Assembly: GCA_934090595.1 (NCBI GenBank)
Contig: CAKOJO010000021.1
Coordinates: 1 to 17,060, forward strand
DNA: 17,060 nucleotides
Direction of reading: 5' to 3'
From: an uncultured Bacilli bacterium
Lineage (GTDB): Bacteria; Bacillota_I; Bacilli_A; RF39; UBA660
The position numbers and the translations under genes were made by a program. The stretch's first letter is position 1. Each line of letters opens with the position of its first letter. Below, piece by piece: positions 1-7,113 of this stretch. Under the pieces are notes generated by a model, which ran no database searches, had not been told where the DNA came from, and saw only the letters and a program-made list of their open reading frames with translations.

Positions 1-316
1 TAGAATTATGATATGCAAAGGATTAATTAAAATCAATAGAAAAAAAGCCAACGCATTTGCATCAGCTTCATAATAATTATTATTGCTTATTTTGTGTCTA
101 CACACACTATTTGACAATCATCCTATATTATTACTTAGTGAACGCTAGCGAACTTCAGCAATTAACCACCTTAAGAGGAGCAAAATATTAAAACCTACCC
201 TAGTAAAAAGTGTAGAGCCGTACTTTTGATATATTTTTCTTTTATGATGTCTATTCTATGAACTGGATCTTATCACAAATATCACCAGGCACAGTTAAAC
301 GAAAAGAGTCACTTCG
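1..316. other. non-coding stretch downstream of the first surface-protein gene
   Basis: No convincing gene was found on either strand. On the minus strand it is the 3' flank of the surface-protein gene that ends at 317. It holds an 8-bp palindrome CGCTAGCG at 142-149 and a terminator-like hairpin at 40-67. The flank could be part of a diversity-generating retroelement (spacer, or leader of a template repeat), but I compared it by eye with the gene's GC-rich tail and saw no repeat of that tail here. The window edge prevents seeing what follows. Confidence 0.5.
40..67 (-). terminator. probable intrinsic terminator after the first surface-protein gene
   Basis: Read on the minus strand, AGC and ATGCA pair with TGCGT (one G-U pair) and GCT around a 2x2 internal loop (46-67), followed at once by a run of seven T (40-46). 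It lies about 250 nt past the stop codon, which implies a long 3' untranslated region. The stem is imperfect, so confidence is moderate. Confidence 0.45.
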
Positions 317-487
317 TCAGTCCAGAACACCAAGCACAGCGCGAGACGAGCGGTAATCAACCGCGTAGCCATAATCGTTTTTGAAGTTGAACGCGCCGGC
401 AGAAGCATCAGAGTAACAGTTCCCACCACGAAGGAACCAAGAGTAAGAATTGAAAGGAAAGAATGCAGAATTCGAATACCAGTTACC
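317..487 (-). other. candidate DGR variable region (VR1) at the 3' end of the lectin-like gene
   Basis: This tail encodes residues 571-626, starting near 'GNWYSNSAFF' and ending 'RSSRAVLGVLD'. Base composition and codon choice change sharply: TTC, AAC, CGC, GCG and GGC replace the AT-ending codons of the rest of the gene. Most surface-type codons (TCT, TAC, GAT, AAC, TGT) end in C or T, as expected if AAC/AAT codons of a template were mutated at their A positions. The coding strand has no A from 353 to 322, which suits the conserved initiation-of-homing end. The template repeat is not in the window, so boundaries are approximate. Confidence 0.65.
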
Positions 488-2197
488 TGTTATCCCTGTT
501 GGCGCCATTTCTTTTGTTGCATCTCCTAATTTTCCTCTCGTATATTCTGTCTGACTTGTTCCATAACTGTATTTATCATAATACTTAGTTGCGGGTGTTG
601 TACTAAAACCTACACTTGATGAATAGAAAGTGCCTGATGAGTTTACCATATTACCCATTACACATTCATGTGCTCCACCACTCATATCGTATATTCCATA
701 GACATTTCCTGTTGTACTTGCACTTTGTCCTAATGCTGTATTATATGCATTACATGTTGTACCGCTATCTATCGAACCATCGCTTTGTGGCCCACATCCT
801 GTTGTATATGTACTTGCACTATTTATTGCTATTTCTTTATTTATTCCATATTTACTATGTGAAAGGTATGCTACTGCTCCCCATTCCATATTCTTTATCA
901 TATGAGTTTCATCACTTGTATTAAATCCAAAAGCATTACCACTATTTCTCATATTATATATTCCTGTATATAATTGATTTGCTCTCTGATCTATTAATGA
1001 TGCTACATTTGGTTTTATTATTTGTCCACTTGATATTTCAAATTTTCCTACCCAGATTCCTGTTAGTTCTTCATCCTCTGTTCTTATATTATCATCATTC
1101 TTATCCCACCAAAATGCTGGATGAGTATATGTACTTATTCCTGCAACTAATCCATTATTTGTTGTATCTGTACATGTTTCTGATGTTGAACTAGTTCCAG
1201 TTACTGCATCAGTACATTTTATTGTACCAGAACTATTTGTACCACTCTCAAACTTTATCTTTATTTCTTGTGGTGTATTTGTATTTAAATATGTATATGT
1301 ATATCTAGGTATCCATACCCACATTGTATTTATATCATCCATTGATATTTCTGTACCAGCACTTGCTTTTAAATATGTTTCTCTATTTGTACTTGTAACA
1401 GTAACAGCATTAGCCCACAACTTATTATCATAATCATACCACTTATAAGATTTATTTAAATTGTTTTCATCTGCTTTTTTCCATACATTTGATGTACTAT
1501 CATAATATACTGGTATCATATTACTTGTTAATGCTGGTGCATTAGCACCACTGATGTCTAATTTACCTTCGGTAGTTTGCTCAATATATAATTGTATTTT
1601 ATAACTCATTATAGTATTTTTATCTTTAACATTATAACTATTCGGAGTATCATAATCTAACCATAATTTTAGTTTATAAGAACTACTTTTTAATTTACCT
1701 AATACTCCATCATCAAGTATTATATTACCATCACTATCAACTTTTACAACCTTAAAATCTTCTCCATCTTTACTTATACCAGCTTTAACATATTGAGTAG
1801 GAATACAAACATCAGCTTTAACTGAAGAATCTCCTACTGTATAAGAGCTACCAACAGTACAACTATTAATAAGTGATAACTTATATTTAGCATTAATACT
1901 ACCAGTATTCTTTAATGTAAAATCATAAGTAACGCTATCTTTTAAAGCTATATCATCCGGAGTAGGAATAGCATTATTAACACTAATAACTGAAGTAGTA
2001 TTTTCTAATGTCACTACTAAAGTACCAGCACTAATAGTATTAATAGACTGAGTATACACACTTTTAAATATAAAAGCATAAGATCCTCCAATAAATATGA
2101 ATAATATAGAAATAACGCCTAATAAGAAACTAATCTTAACACCAGGATTATCCTTATACTTTACTTTTAACTTATCAAACTTATTAAAAAATTTCAT
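317..2197 (-). CDS. membrane-anchored surface protein with FGE/C-type-lectin-like C-terminal domain; candidate DGR target
   Basis: The protein is 626 aa. One hydrophobic segment lies at residues 22-44, after a Lys-rich start, so it is an exported membrane anchor or uncleaved signal. Residues 53-210 ('SAGTLVVTLE', 'YDFTLKNTGS') resemble the TasA/camelysin type of surface protein. Residues 290-626 look like the formylglycine-generating-enzyme/SUMF1 fold, a C-type lectin fold: 'MWVWIPRY' (292-299), 'NVYGIYDMSG' (498-507) and 'FLRGGN' (588-593). No sulfatase partner is present, so a binding rather than enzymatic role is inferred. The start is set by AGAGGTG, 7 nt upstream of ATG 2197. The last ~57 codons are about 51% GC (41 of 80 bases at 361-440), whereas a sampled body stretch is 26% (21 of 80 at 1261-1340). 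This is the position and fold where DGR variable regions sit. The ligand is unknown. Confidence 0.8.
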   Translation of the reverse strand: MKFFNKFDKLKVKYKDNPGVKISFLLGVISILFIFIGGSYAFIFKSVYTQSINTISAGTLVVTLENTTSVISVNNAIPTPDDIALKDSVTYDFTLKNTGSINAKYKLSLINSCTVGSSYTVGDSSVKADVCIPTQYVKAGISKDGEDFKVVKVDSDGNIILDDGVLGKLKSSSYKLKLWLDYDTPNSYNVKDKNTIMSYKIQLYIEQTTEGKLDISGANAPALTSNMIPVYYDSTSNVWKKADENNLNKSYKWYDYDNKLWANAVTVTSTNRETYLKASAGTEISMDDINTMWVWIPRYTYTYLNTNTPQEIKIKFESGTNSSGTIKCTDAVTGTSSTSETCTDTTNNGLVAGISTYTHPAFWWDKNDDNIRTEDEELTGIWVGKFEISSGQIIKPNVASLIDQRANQLYTGIYNMRNSGNAFGFNTSDETHMIKNMEWGAVAYLSHSKYGINKEIAINSASTYTTGCGPQSDGSIDSGTTCNAYNTALGQSASTTGNVYGIYDMSGGAHECVMGNMVNSSGTFYSSSVGFSTTPATKYYDKYSYGTSQTEYTRGKLGDATKEMAPTGITGNWYSNSAFFPFNSYSWFLRGGNCYSDASAGAFNFKNDYGYAVDYRSSRAVLGVLD

Positions 2198-2296
2198 AAA
2201 TAAGCACCTCTTTATATAATAAAATATTAAATATAATATATTCTAATAAAATATACTTTATCTAAAAATATATCTTATTAAAATAATTATATACAC

Positions 2297-2322
2297 CTAG
2301 CAAAGCAAAAAAGCTTTGCTAG
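2297..2322. repeat. perfect 10-bp inverted repeat between the two surface-protein genes
   Basis: CTAGCAAAGC, six A, then GCTTTGCTAG: a perfect 10-bp stem with a 6-nt loop. Neither strand has a T-run directly after the stem, so it is not a textbook intrinsic terminator, though it could still end transcription of the gene at 2387-3898. It lies 65 nt downstream of that gene's stop, so it could also be the hairpin/cruciform that follows some DGR variable regions. Confidence 0.7.
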
Positions 2323-2350
2323 ACTTCTATAACTAATTTTCTACTGCTCG

Positions 2351-2371
2351 CCGCAAGATTTTACCTTGCAG
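2351..2371 (-). repeat. hairpin 16 nt downstream of the second surface-protein gene
   Basis: On the minus strand CTGCAAG, a 7-nt loop (GTAAAAT) and CTTGCGG form a 7-bp stem with one G-U pair. The flanks carry a direct GCTCGC repeat (2346-2351 and 2372-2377). The stretch is GC-richer than other intergenic DNA here and continues the composition of the adjacent gene tail. No T-run follows, so a terminator role is doubtful. Confidence 0.5.
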
Positions 2372-2386
2372 GCTCGCTCAAGTTAC

Positions 2387-3898
2387 TCAACTGATACTAA
2401 GTTGATATGGTAGTTCCGAAGTTCCATTTCCACTTGAAATCTTTACGTTAGATGATAGATAAAGGACTGGGCGCACCGCATACTCATTGTCGTCGCTGTA
2501 ACCGACATAGCCAGCCGAGTCCACAACGAAAGCAAAGAAAGGAGCGTTTGAATACGGCGGAAGCAACCATGTGTCTTTACTTTTATCTAACCAATTATTT
2601 GTTGTCTTACAATTAGAGTCTTCAGCATAATAAACTAATTCTTTTGAACATTTTCTTGATGCTGCATATCCATAATCACTTGCATACATTATTGCTATCT
2701 TTTTATTTGCATCGCTTTGCATTATTGGATTTATTGCATAATAATAGCATTCTGTTCCTTTAAAAAATCCAGTTTCTTCGTTATAAACACAATCACTTCC
2801 ATTTGATTTTTTTCTTTCATATCGCCACATTACATTTGATGTGAATTTATTATCAGTAAAGTCATACCCACCAAGATAATAATTTGCTGTTCCTATCATA
2901 TTTTTAGCATCAGTTGTTAATGTATTATAATAATCATTATTTAAATATGTATTTAATGTTCCTGTTACCCAATTATTATATGTATAAGTTGATGTATCAA
3001 ATGTTTCATTCCATTTCATATTTCCAATAGATTCATCTCTTATTATTTTAATTCTATTTTCTACATTACCAGAGGTATCTTCAGTAGGTATTACTCCTAT
3101 TATTCTCCATGTTTCATTATTAAATGTAACGTAGTTATTTACTACTGAGTCTCCTCCACGATATCTATACTCTGTAGCAAACTTACTATCTACTTGTAAT
3201 GTATCATCTATCTCATGTGTTACAAGTTCTAAACCATCTTCACCAACACTTAGAGGATAAGCATAATCAGTAGTAACCCCAATATTAAATTGATATCCAC
3301 CAGACATTCCTGAAATATTTACCCCATCTTCAGTTTTTTCAACAAGAGGATTAGTCTCTTCTTGCTCTACTGCATCTTGTGATATCCACGCTCTTAATCT
3401 ATAATTAGTCGTCTTAGTAGTTTTAGTATTTGTTGTAAAGTTAAATGCTTGGTTACTAATTAACTTATTAGGAAGAAAATTTATTAAACTATCTATAGTA
3501 GCAACATCCACTACTACTGTTTCACTGTTATTTTCTACTTTAGTCAAATATATCTTAACATACTTAGGATTAACACTATTCCCACCTGTTTTAGGACTCA
3601 AATAAATATAATACTTTAAATCCATTGCAACATTTGAAGTCCCTTCTACTGTAAAATCATAATAAGTAGTTTGTGCTTTACCATCAGCATCACTCATCGG
3701 AGTACCACTAATAGAAATATCTTTATCTCCTTCGACCAATCTTAAAGAAGTTTCTTGATTATTTACTATTCCTACATTTTGTACCCCTAATAAATCTACT
3801 TTATCAAAAGCATATGTACCTACTGCTATTAAAATAAATAAAACTAATAAAGCAGGCACCATTTTAATAACTTGTTCTTTATTCATACTCTTATTCAC
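2387..3898 (-). CDS. membrane-anchored surface protein with 'VRPVLYL' C-terminal domain; second candidate DGR target
   Basis: The protein is about 503 aa from GTG 3898, chosen because GGGGAG lies 8 nt upstream; an in-frame ATG at 3931 lacks such a site. A hydrophobic segment at roughly residues 9-31 is followed by 'GTYAF', like the anchor of the neighbouring surface gene. The middle is extracellular-type beta-rich sequence ('YYDFTVEGTSN') with a TasA/camelysin-like flavour. The C-terminal domain runs from 'TFNNETWRIIGVI' to 'WLLPPYSNAPFF ... YAVRPVLYLSSNVKISSGNGTSELPYQL'. That ending (W-L-L-P, a polar stretch, VRPVLYL, G-G-T-PY) recurs in gut Firmicutes surface proteins, some proposed as DGR targets; I recall this from family knowledge and did not check it. 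The tail is 53% GC against an AT-rich body. No enzymatic role is evident. Confidence 0.75.
   Translation of the reverse strand: MNKSMNKEQVIKMVPALLVLFILIAVGTYAFDKVDLLGVQNVGIVNNQETSLRLVEGDKDISISGTPMSDADGKAQTTYYDFTVEGTSNVAMDLKYYIYLSPKTGGNSVNPKYVKIYLTKVENNSETVVVDVATIDSLINFLPNKLISNQAFNFTTNTKTTKTTNYRLRAWISQDAVEQEETNPLVEKTEDGVNISGMSGGYQFNIGVTTDYAYPLSVGEDGLELVTHEIDDTLQVDSKFATEYRYRGGDSVVNNYVTFNNETWRIIGVIPTEDTSGNVENRIKIIRDESIGNMKWNETFDTSTYTYNNWVTGTLNTYLNNDYYNTLTTDAKNMIGTANYYLGGYDFTDNKFTSNVMWRYERKKSNGSDCVYNEETGFFKGTECYYYAINPIMQSDANKKIAIMYASDYGYAASRKCSKELVYYAEDSNCKTTNNWLDKSKDTWLLPPYSNAPFFAFVVDSAGYVGYSDDNEYAVRPVLYLSSNVKISSGNGTSELPYQLSIS
2456..2569 (-). other. candidate DGR variable region (VR2)
   Basis: The segment encodes 'WLLPPYSNAPFFAFVVDS' through 'RPVLYL'. 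Over 2461-2570, 58 of 110 bases are G or C (53%), about double the body of the gene. Codons such as CCG, AAC, TTC, GAC, TCG, GGC, AGC and GCG are clustered here and rare elsewhere in the gene. It does not resemble VR1 at DNA level, so a separate template would be needed. No template copy is visible in the window. Confidence 0.55.
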
Positions 3899-3950
3899 AA
3901 GTATCACTCCCCAGCACTCTATACTATACATATTGATTATATCAATAAAT

Positions 3951-3979
3951 AAAAAAAAAATAAAGTACTTTACTTTATT
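3951..3979 (-). terminator. intrinsic terminator of the first transglutaminase-like gene
   Basis: On the minus strand AATAAAG, loop TAAAGTA and CTTTATT form a 7-bp stem followed by a long T run. The stop codon of the gene (TAA, 3970-3972) lies inside the loop. Only about 50 nt separate the stem from the GTG of the downstream surface-protein gene. Confidence 0.65.
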
Positions 3980-5268
3980 TCCTTAATTTTTTTATTAATT
4001 TTTTCATCAAACAAGAAATTATCACTACCAAATTGCAATTCAAATATTAATAATTTTCTTATATTTTTAAGTTTAACATACGTATTCTTATATCTCTTAT
4101 GAACAGTATTAACAACTTCACTAGCACTATACTCATCTACTATACCAATTTCTTCTTCAACTTGTCTAACAGTATATAACAACTTAATAAATCTTTTATA
4201 GTCAACTTCTTTATATAAAAACTTCTTATATTTTTTAATAAACTTTACCTTTCCTTCTGAATCAAGTAAAAGAAAATTATTATTATTTTTACCACACATT
4301 TTATCTAAAAAAGAAATAATTCTATTAATTTTACCAATCTCAAGTAAATTCATATCATCTAATGCATACTCACATATATTCAAAAAACCATAAAAATCAA
4401 GATTACCCGAAATCCTTGAATCAATATGTTCACCTTCAAAATACTTTTTAAAAAAAGGAACACTTTGTAAGAAATAATCATAATTGCCAATATACTTATC
4501 ATCTTTTTTACAATCATAAGTAGGATCAAACATATATATACCTTCCACTTCATACTTCTTATCATTTATATACATAGCACTTCTTTGATGCATAGAATGA
4601 TCATCACTATAATCTAAAATAATTGGATAGCTCTTTATACCAAGTTCATTTAATAAATAATTAAAATAATTACTAAAACCAGCACAAACACAACCATCAC
4701 CAGCTAACACACTATGAACCGCCCTAGTAACAAAAGGTAAAGCATCAGGTATTTTTTTATATTCATTAGCCTTAACAATATCATATACCACCATTACAGT
4801 TTCAAGCTCTGAAAGATTAAAACTCTTTATGGTGTGAACAAGACTATTTATTTTAAATCTCATGTTTTTATAGTCCTTAATACTTGCATTATCAGAATTA
4901 AAATGATAATTTATAAAAACATTATTTACTTCATCTTCATTTAATAAAGATACAAAATGAAAAATTTTTTCATTGTCACTACCTTTAATAATAATCTCTA
5001 TATTGTTAATCTTATCAATAAACTCTTTTAATAAATTAAAATCATTAATTGTATCCATCTCAATAAGAATATGATCTCTCTCATTAATATCTCCCAAATA
5101 ACCTATATAAGAAGAAAAAGGTGAATTAATCAAATGATGAAGTTTTTCTTTATATAAATCATATAAATCACGTAAATATTGTTCATCATATTTATCAAGA
5201 GTACAACGATCTCTAGTTCCATCAAAATATAAAGTCAATTTATTATTTTCTTCACTTAAAACTAACAT
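3970..5268 (-). CDS. transglutaminase-like (papain-fold) protein, paralogue 1
   Basis: The protein is 432 aa from ATG 5268. GGGTGA sits 5 nt upstream, and this start aligns with the start of the neighbouring paralogue ('MLVLSE'). The transglutaminase-like core lies at residues 150-255: Cys193/Cys195 in 'GDGCVCAGFSNYF', His227 in 'HQRSAMYI' and Asp248 in 'FDPTYD' supply the Cys-His-Asp triad, with Cys195 the likelier nucleophile by family pattern. There is no signal peptide or membrane segment, so it is probably cytoplasmic. Residues 1-140 and 280-432 match no domain I recognise. The triad suggests protease, amidase or cross-linking activity; substrate unknown. It is transcribed alone, between its own promoter (5292-5320) and terminator (3951-3979). 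Confidence 0.75.
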   Translation of the reverse strand: MLVLSEENNKLTLYFDGTRDRCTLDKYDEQYLRDLYDLYKEKLHHLINSPFSSYIGYLGDINERDHILIEMDTINDFNLLKEFIDKINNIEIIIKGSDNEKIFHFVSLLNEDEVNNVFINYHFNSDNASIKDYKNMRFKINSLVHTIKSFNLSELETVMVVYDIVKANEYKKIPDALPFVTRAVHSVLAGDGCVCAGFSNYFNYLLNELGIKSYPIILDYSDDHSMHQRSAMYINDKKYEVEGIYMFDPTYDCKKDDKYIGNYDYFLQSVPFFKKYFEGEHIDSRISGNLDFYGFLNICEYALDDMNLLEIGKINRIISFLDKMCGKNNNNFLLLDSEGKVKFIKKYKKFLYKEVDYKRFIKLLYTVRQVEEEIGIVDEYSASEVVNTVHKRYKNTYVKLKNIRKLLIFELQFGSDNFLFDEKINKKIKEIK

Positions 5269-5291
5269 AGTAATCACCCAAAAGTCGCTTT

Positions 5292-5320
5292 ATTATATCA
5301 TAATATTAATGCAAAGTAAA
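5292..5320 (-). promoter_or_regulatory. promoter of transglutaminase-like paralogue 1
   Basis: -35 TTTACT (5315-5320), 17-bp spacer, -10 TATAAT (5292-5297) on the minus strand, 24 nt before the ATG. The paralogue upstream has the identical -35, spacer length and -10. The -35 box directly abuts the terminator stem of the upstream gene. Confidence 0.65.
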
Positions 5321-5340
5321 GAATCTCAAAAAAGAGATTC
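5314..5340 (-). terminator. intrinsic terminator of transglutaminase-like paralogue 2
   Basis: Perfect 7-bp stem GAATCTC / GAGATTC (5321-5340) with a six-nucleotide loop. The minus-strand tail TTTACTTT is T-rich but interrupted. The stem starts 10 nt after the stop codon of the gene ending at 5351. Confidence 0.65.
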
Positions 5341-5350
5341 CTAACACAAT

Positions 5351-6631
5351 TTACTTTATTTCCTTAATTTTTTTATCAATTTCTTCATCAAGTAAGAAGT
5401 CATCACTACCAAATTGTAATACAAATATTAATAATTTCTTTGCATCTTTAAGTCTAGCATACATATTCTTATACCTTCTAAAAACAGTATTAGTAACTTC
5501 ATCAACACTATAACCATCAATCATACCAATTTCTTCTTCAACTTGTTTAACATTAAATAACAAATTCATAAATTTATTAAAATCAACTTCTCTAGATAAT
5601 AATCTCTTATATTTATTAATGCGTTTCTTATTCTTTTCTGAATCAAACATGCTAGAATAATCATTCTTTTTACCACACATTTTATTTAAAAAAGAAATAG
5701 TTTTATTAATATAACCATAATCAATTAATTCCATATCATCTAAATCTTTATTACTAGTATCAAGCAAAGTATAAACATCATGATTACCTAAACCACCAGC
5801 ATCAATATACTCATCTCCAAAGCATTTTTTAAAGTAAGAAACACTTTGTAAAAAATAATCATAATTATTAACAAAAGTATCATCTTTTTTACAATCATAA
5901 GTAGGATCAAACATATATATACCTTCTACTTCATACTTCTTATCATTTACATACATAATACTTCTTTGATGTCTAGTAATTCTATTATCATGATCTAAAA
6001 TAACAGGATAACTCTTTATACCAAGCTCATTTAATAAAAAATTAAAATAATTACTAAAACCAGCACAAACACAACCATCACCAAGCACTACATTATGCAC
6101 TGCTCTAGTAAGAGAAGGATCATCTTCAGGTATCTTCTTATACTCATTAGCCTTAACAATATCATATACAACCATTACAGTTTCAAGCTCTGAAAGATTA
6201 AGACTTTTTATGGTGTGAACAAGATCATGTAATTTAAATATCATATTCTTATAGTCCTTAACACTTGCATTCTCAGAACTAAATTGATAATTTACATAAA
6301 CATTACTTACCTCATTTTCATTCAATGAAGATATAAAATTAAAGGCTTTTTCAGTATTACTAGCTTTAATAACAATATCTATATTTTTAATCCTATCAAT
6401 AAATTCTTTTAATAAATCAAAATTATCAATTGCGTCTATATCTATAAAAATATGATCGTTCTCACTTATATAACAAGAAAAAAATGAATTATTCAAATCA
6501 TAAATCCTTTCTTTATAAGAAGCATATAAACAATTTAAATACTCTTCATTATATTTATCTAAAATATAACAATCTTCAAGTCCATCAAAAGATACAACTA
6601 ATTTATTATTTTTTTCACTTAATACTAACAT
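5351..6631 (-). CDS. transglutaminase-like (papain-fold) protein, paralogue 2
   Basis: The protein is 426 aa from ATG 6631, with GGGGGA just upstream. It is collinear with the next gene downstream over its whole length, with long identical blocks such as 'NLSELETVMVVYDIVKANEYKKIP' (abridged) and 'KKYEVEGIYMFDPTYDCKKDD', so the two arose by tandem duplication. The triad is conserved: Cys187/Cys189, His221 and Asp242. The regions between the catalytic blocks and the last 150 residues are more diverged ('GLGNHDVYTLLDTSNKD' versus 'SGNLDFYGFLNICEYA'). No export signal is seen. It is expressed from its own promoter, so the pair is two single-gene units. The biological role is unknown. Confidence 0.75.
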   Translation of the reverse strand: MLVLSEKNNKLVVSFDGLEDCYILDKYNEEYLNCLYASYKERIYDLNNSFFSCYISENDHIFIDIDAIDNFDLLKEFIDRIKNIDIVIKASNTEKAFNFISSLNENEVSNVYVNYQFSSENASVKDYKNMIFKLHDLVHTIKSLNLSELETVMVVYDIVKANEYKKIPEDDPSLTRAVHNVVLGDGCVCAGFSNYFNFLLNELGIKSYPVILDHDNRITRHQRSIMYVNDKKYEVEGIYMFDPTYDCKKDDTFVNNYDYFLQSVSYFKKCFGDEYIDAGGLGNHDVYTLLDTSNKDLDDMELIDYGYINKTISFLNKMCGKKNDYSSMFDSEKNKKRINKYKRLLSREVDFNKFMNLLFNVKQVEEEIGMIDGYSVDEVTNTVFRRYKNMYARLKDAKKLLIFVLQFGSDDFLLDEEIDKKIKEIK

Positions 6632-6654
6632 AATATTCCCCCTAAAGTTGCCTT

Positions 6655-6683
6655 ATTATACCACAATATTAGTAAAAAGTAAA
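6655..6683 (-). promoter_or_regulatory. promoter of transglutaminase-like paralogue 2
   Basis: -35 TTTACT (6678-6683), 17-bp spacer, -10 TATAAT (6655-6660), 23 nt before the ATG. Spacer sequence is also similar to that of the other paralogue ('ACTAATATTGTGG' versus 'CATTAATATTATGA'), so the control region was duplicated with the gene. Confidence 0.65.
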
Positions 6684-6732
6684 GAACTTCTAAAAAGATA
6701 GTCAAAAAATCAAAATGCATAAAAAAAGAGTA

Positions 6733-7110
6733 TTACACATTTTGTAACTCTTCATTCATTTCTTCTAATGCATTTTTATATGCATTCATAAATCTTATAT
6801 AATCATCAATATCAACTTGTCCAATTTTAAATTGAATGTTCTTGGCTGGAATATTATAAACATTATCGCATTTCACAATACTATTTACATTTAAATTATT
6901 CTCACAATTTTTATCAAGTGGCTCATTATATTTAAAATCAGAATTATCTTTTGATTTTTCTACATGTGATGAGACAATCATTCCAAAATACTCTATCGGA
7001 ACTAAATTGTCATCATCATCTATTATAACAAATAAATGATTTTGCCCATTTTGACCACCATCATATTTATATTTTGAAACAAATACTATACTGCCAATTT
7101 CATACTTCAT
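6733..7110 (-). CDS. PemK/MazF-like protein, probable toxin of a type II toxin-antitoxin pair
   Basis: The protein is 125 aa. The start 'YEIGSIVFVSKYKYDGGQNGQNHLFVIIDDDD' fits the opening of the PemK/MazF barrel (G-x-I-V-x-V, a charged loop, then the hxVII strand). 'NSIVKCDNVYNIPAKNIQFKIGQVDIDDYIRFMNAY' fits its C-terminal half. MazF-type toxins cut mRNA; a catalytic Arg is not obvious here, so activity is uncertain. AAGGGGG inside the end of the upstream small gene serves as ribosome binding site, and only 3 nt separate the two genes, so they are translationally coupled. No strong terminator follows; a CAAAATG/CATTTTG repeat (6711-6717, 6738-6744) with a 20-nt loop is the only candidate. It could be a divergent PemK-like protein with another role. 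Confidence 0.55.
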   Translation of the reverse strand: MKYEIGSIVFVSKYKYDGGQNGQNHLFVIIDDDDNLVPIEYFGMIVSSHVEKSKDNSDFKYNEPLDKNCENNLNVNSIVKCDNVYNIPAKNIQFKIGQVDIDDYIRFMNAYKNALEEMNEELQNV

Positions 7111-7113
7111 AAA

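Noticed and set aside
317..319. TGA recoding as Trp (genetic code 4)
   Set aside because: Both surface genes end sensibly at TGA, internal Trp residues use TGG, and only a CCA-anticodon tRNA-Trp is seen.
616..1194. Plus-strand open frames opposite the first surface gene
   Set aside because: They are Leu/Tyr/His-rich frames caused by the composition of the opposite strand, have no ribosome binding sites, and lie within a well-supported gene.
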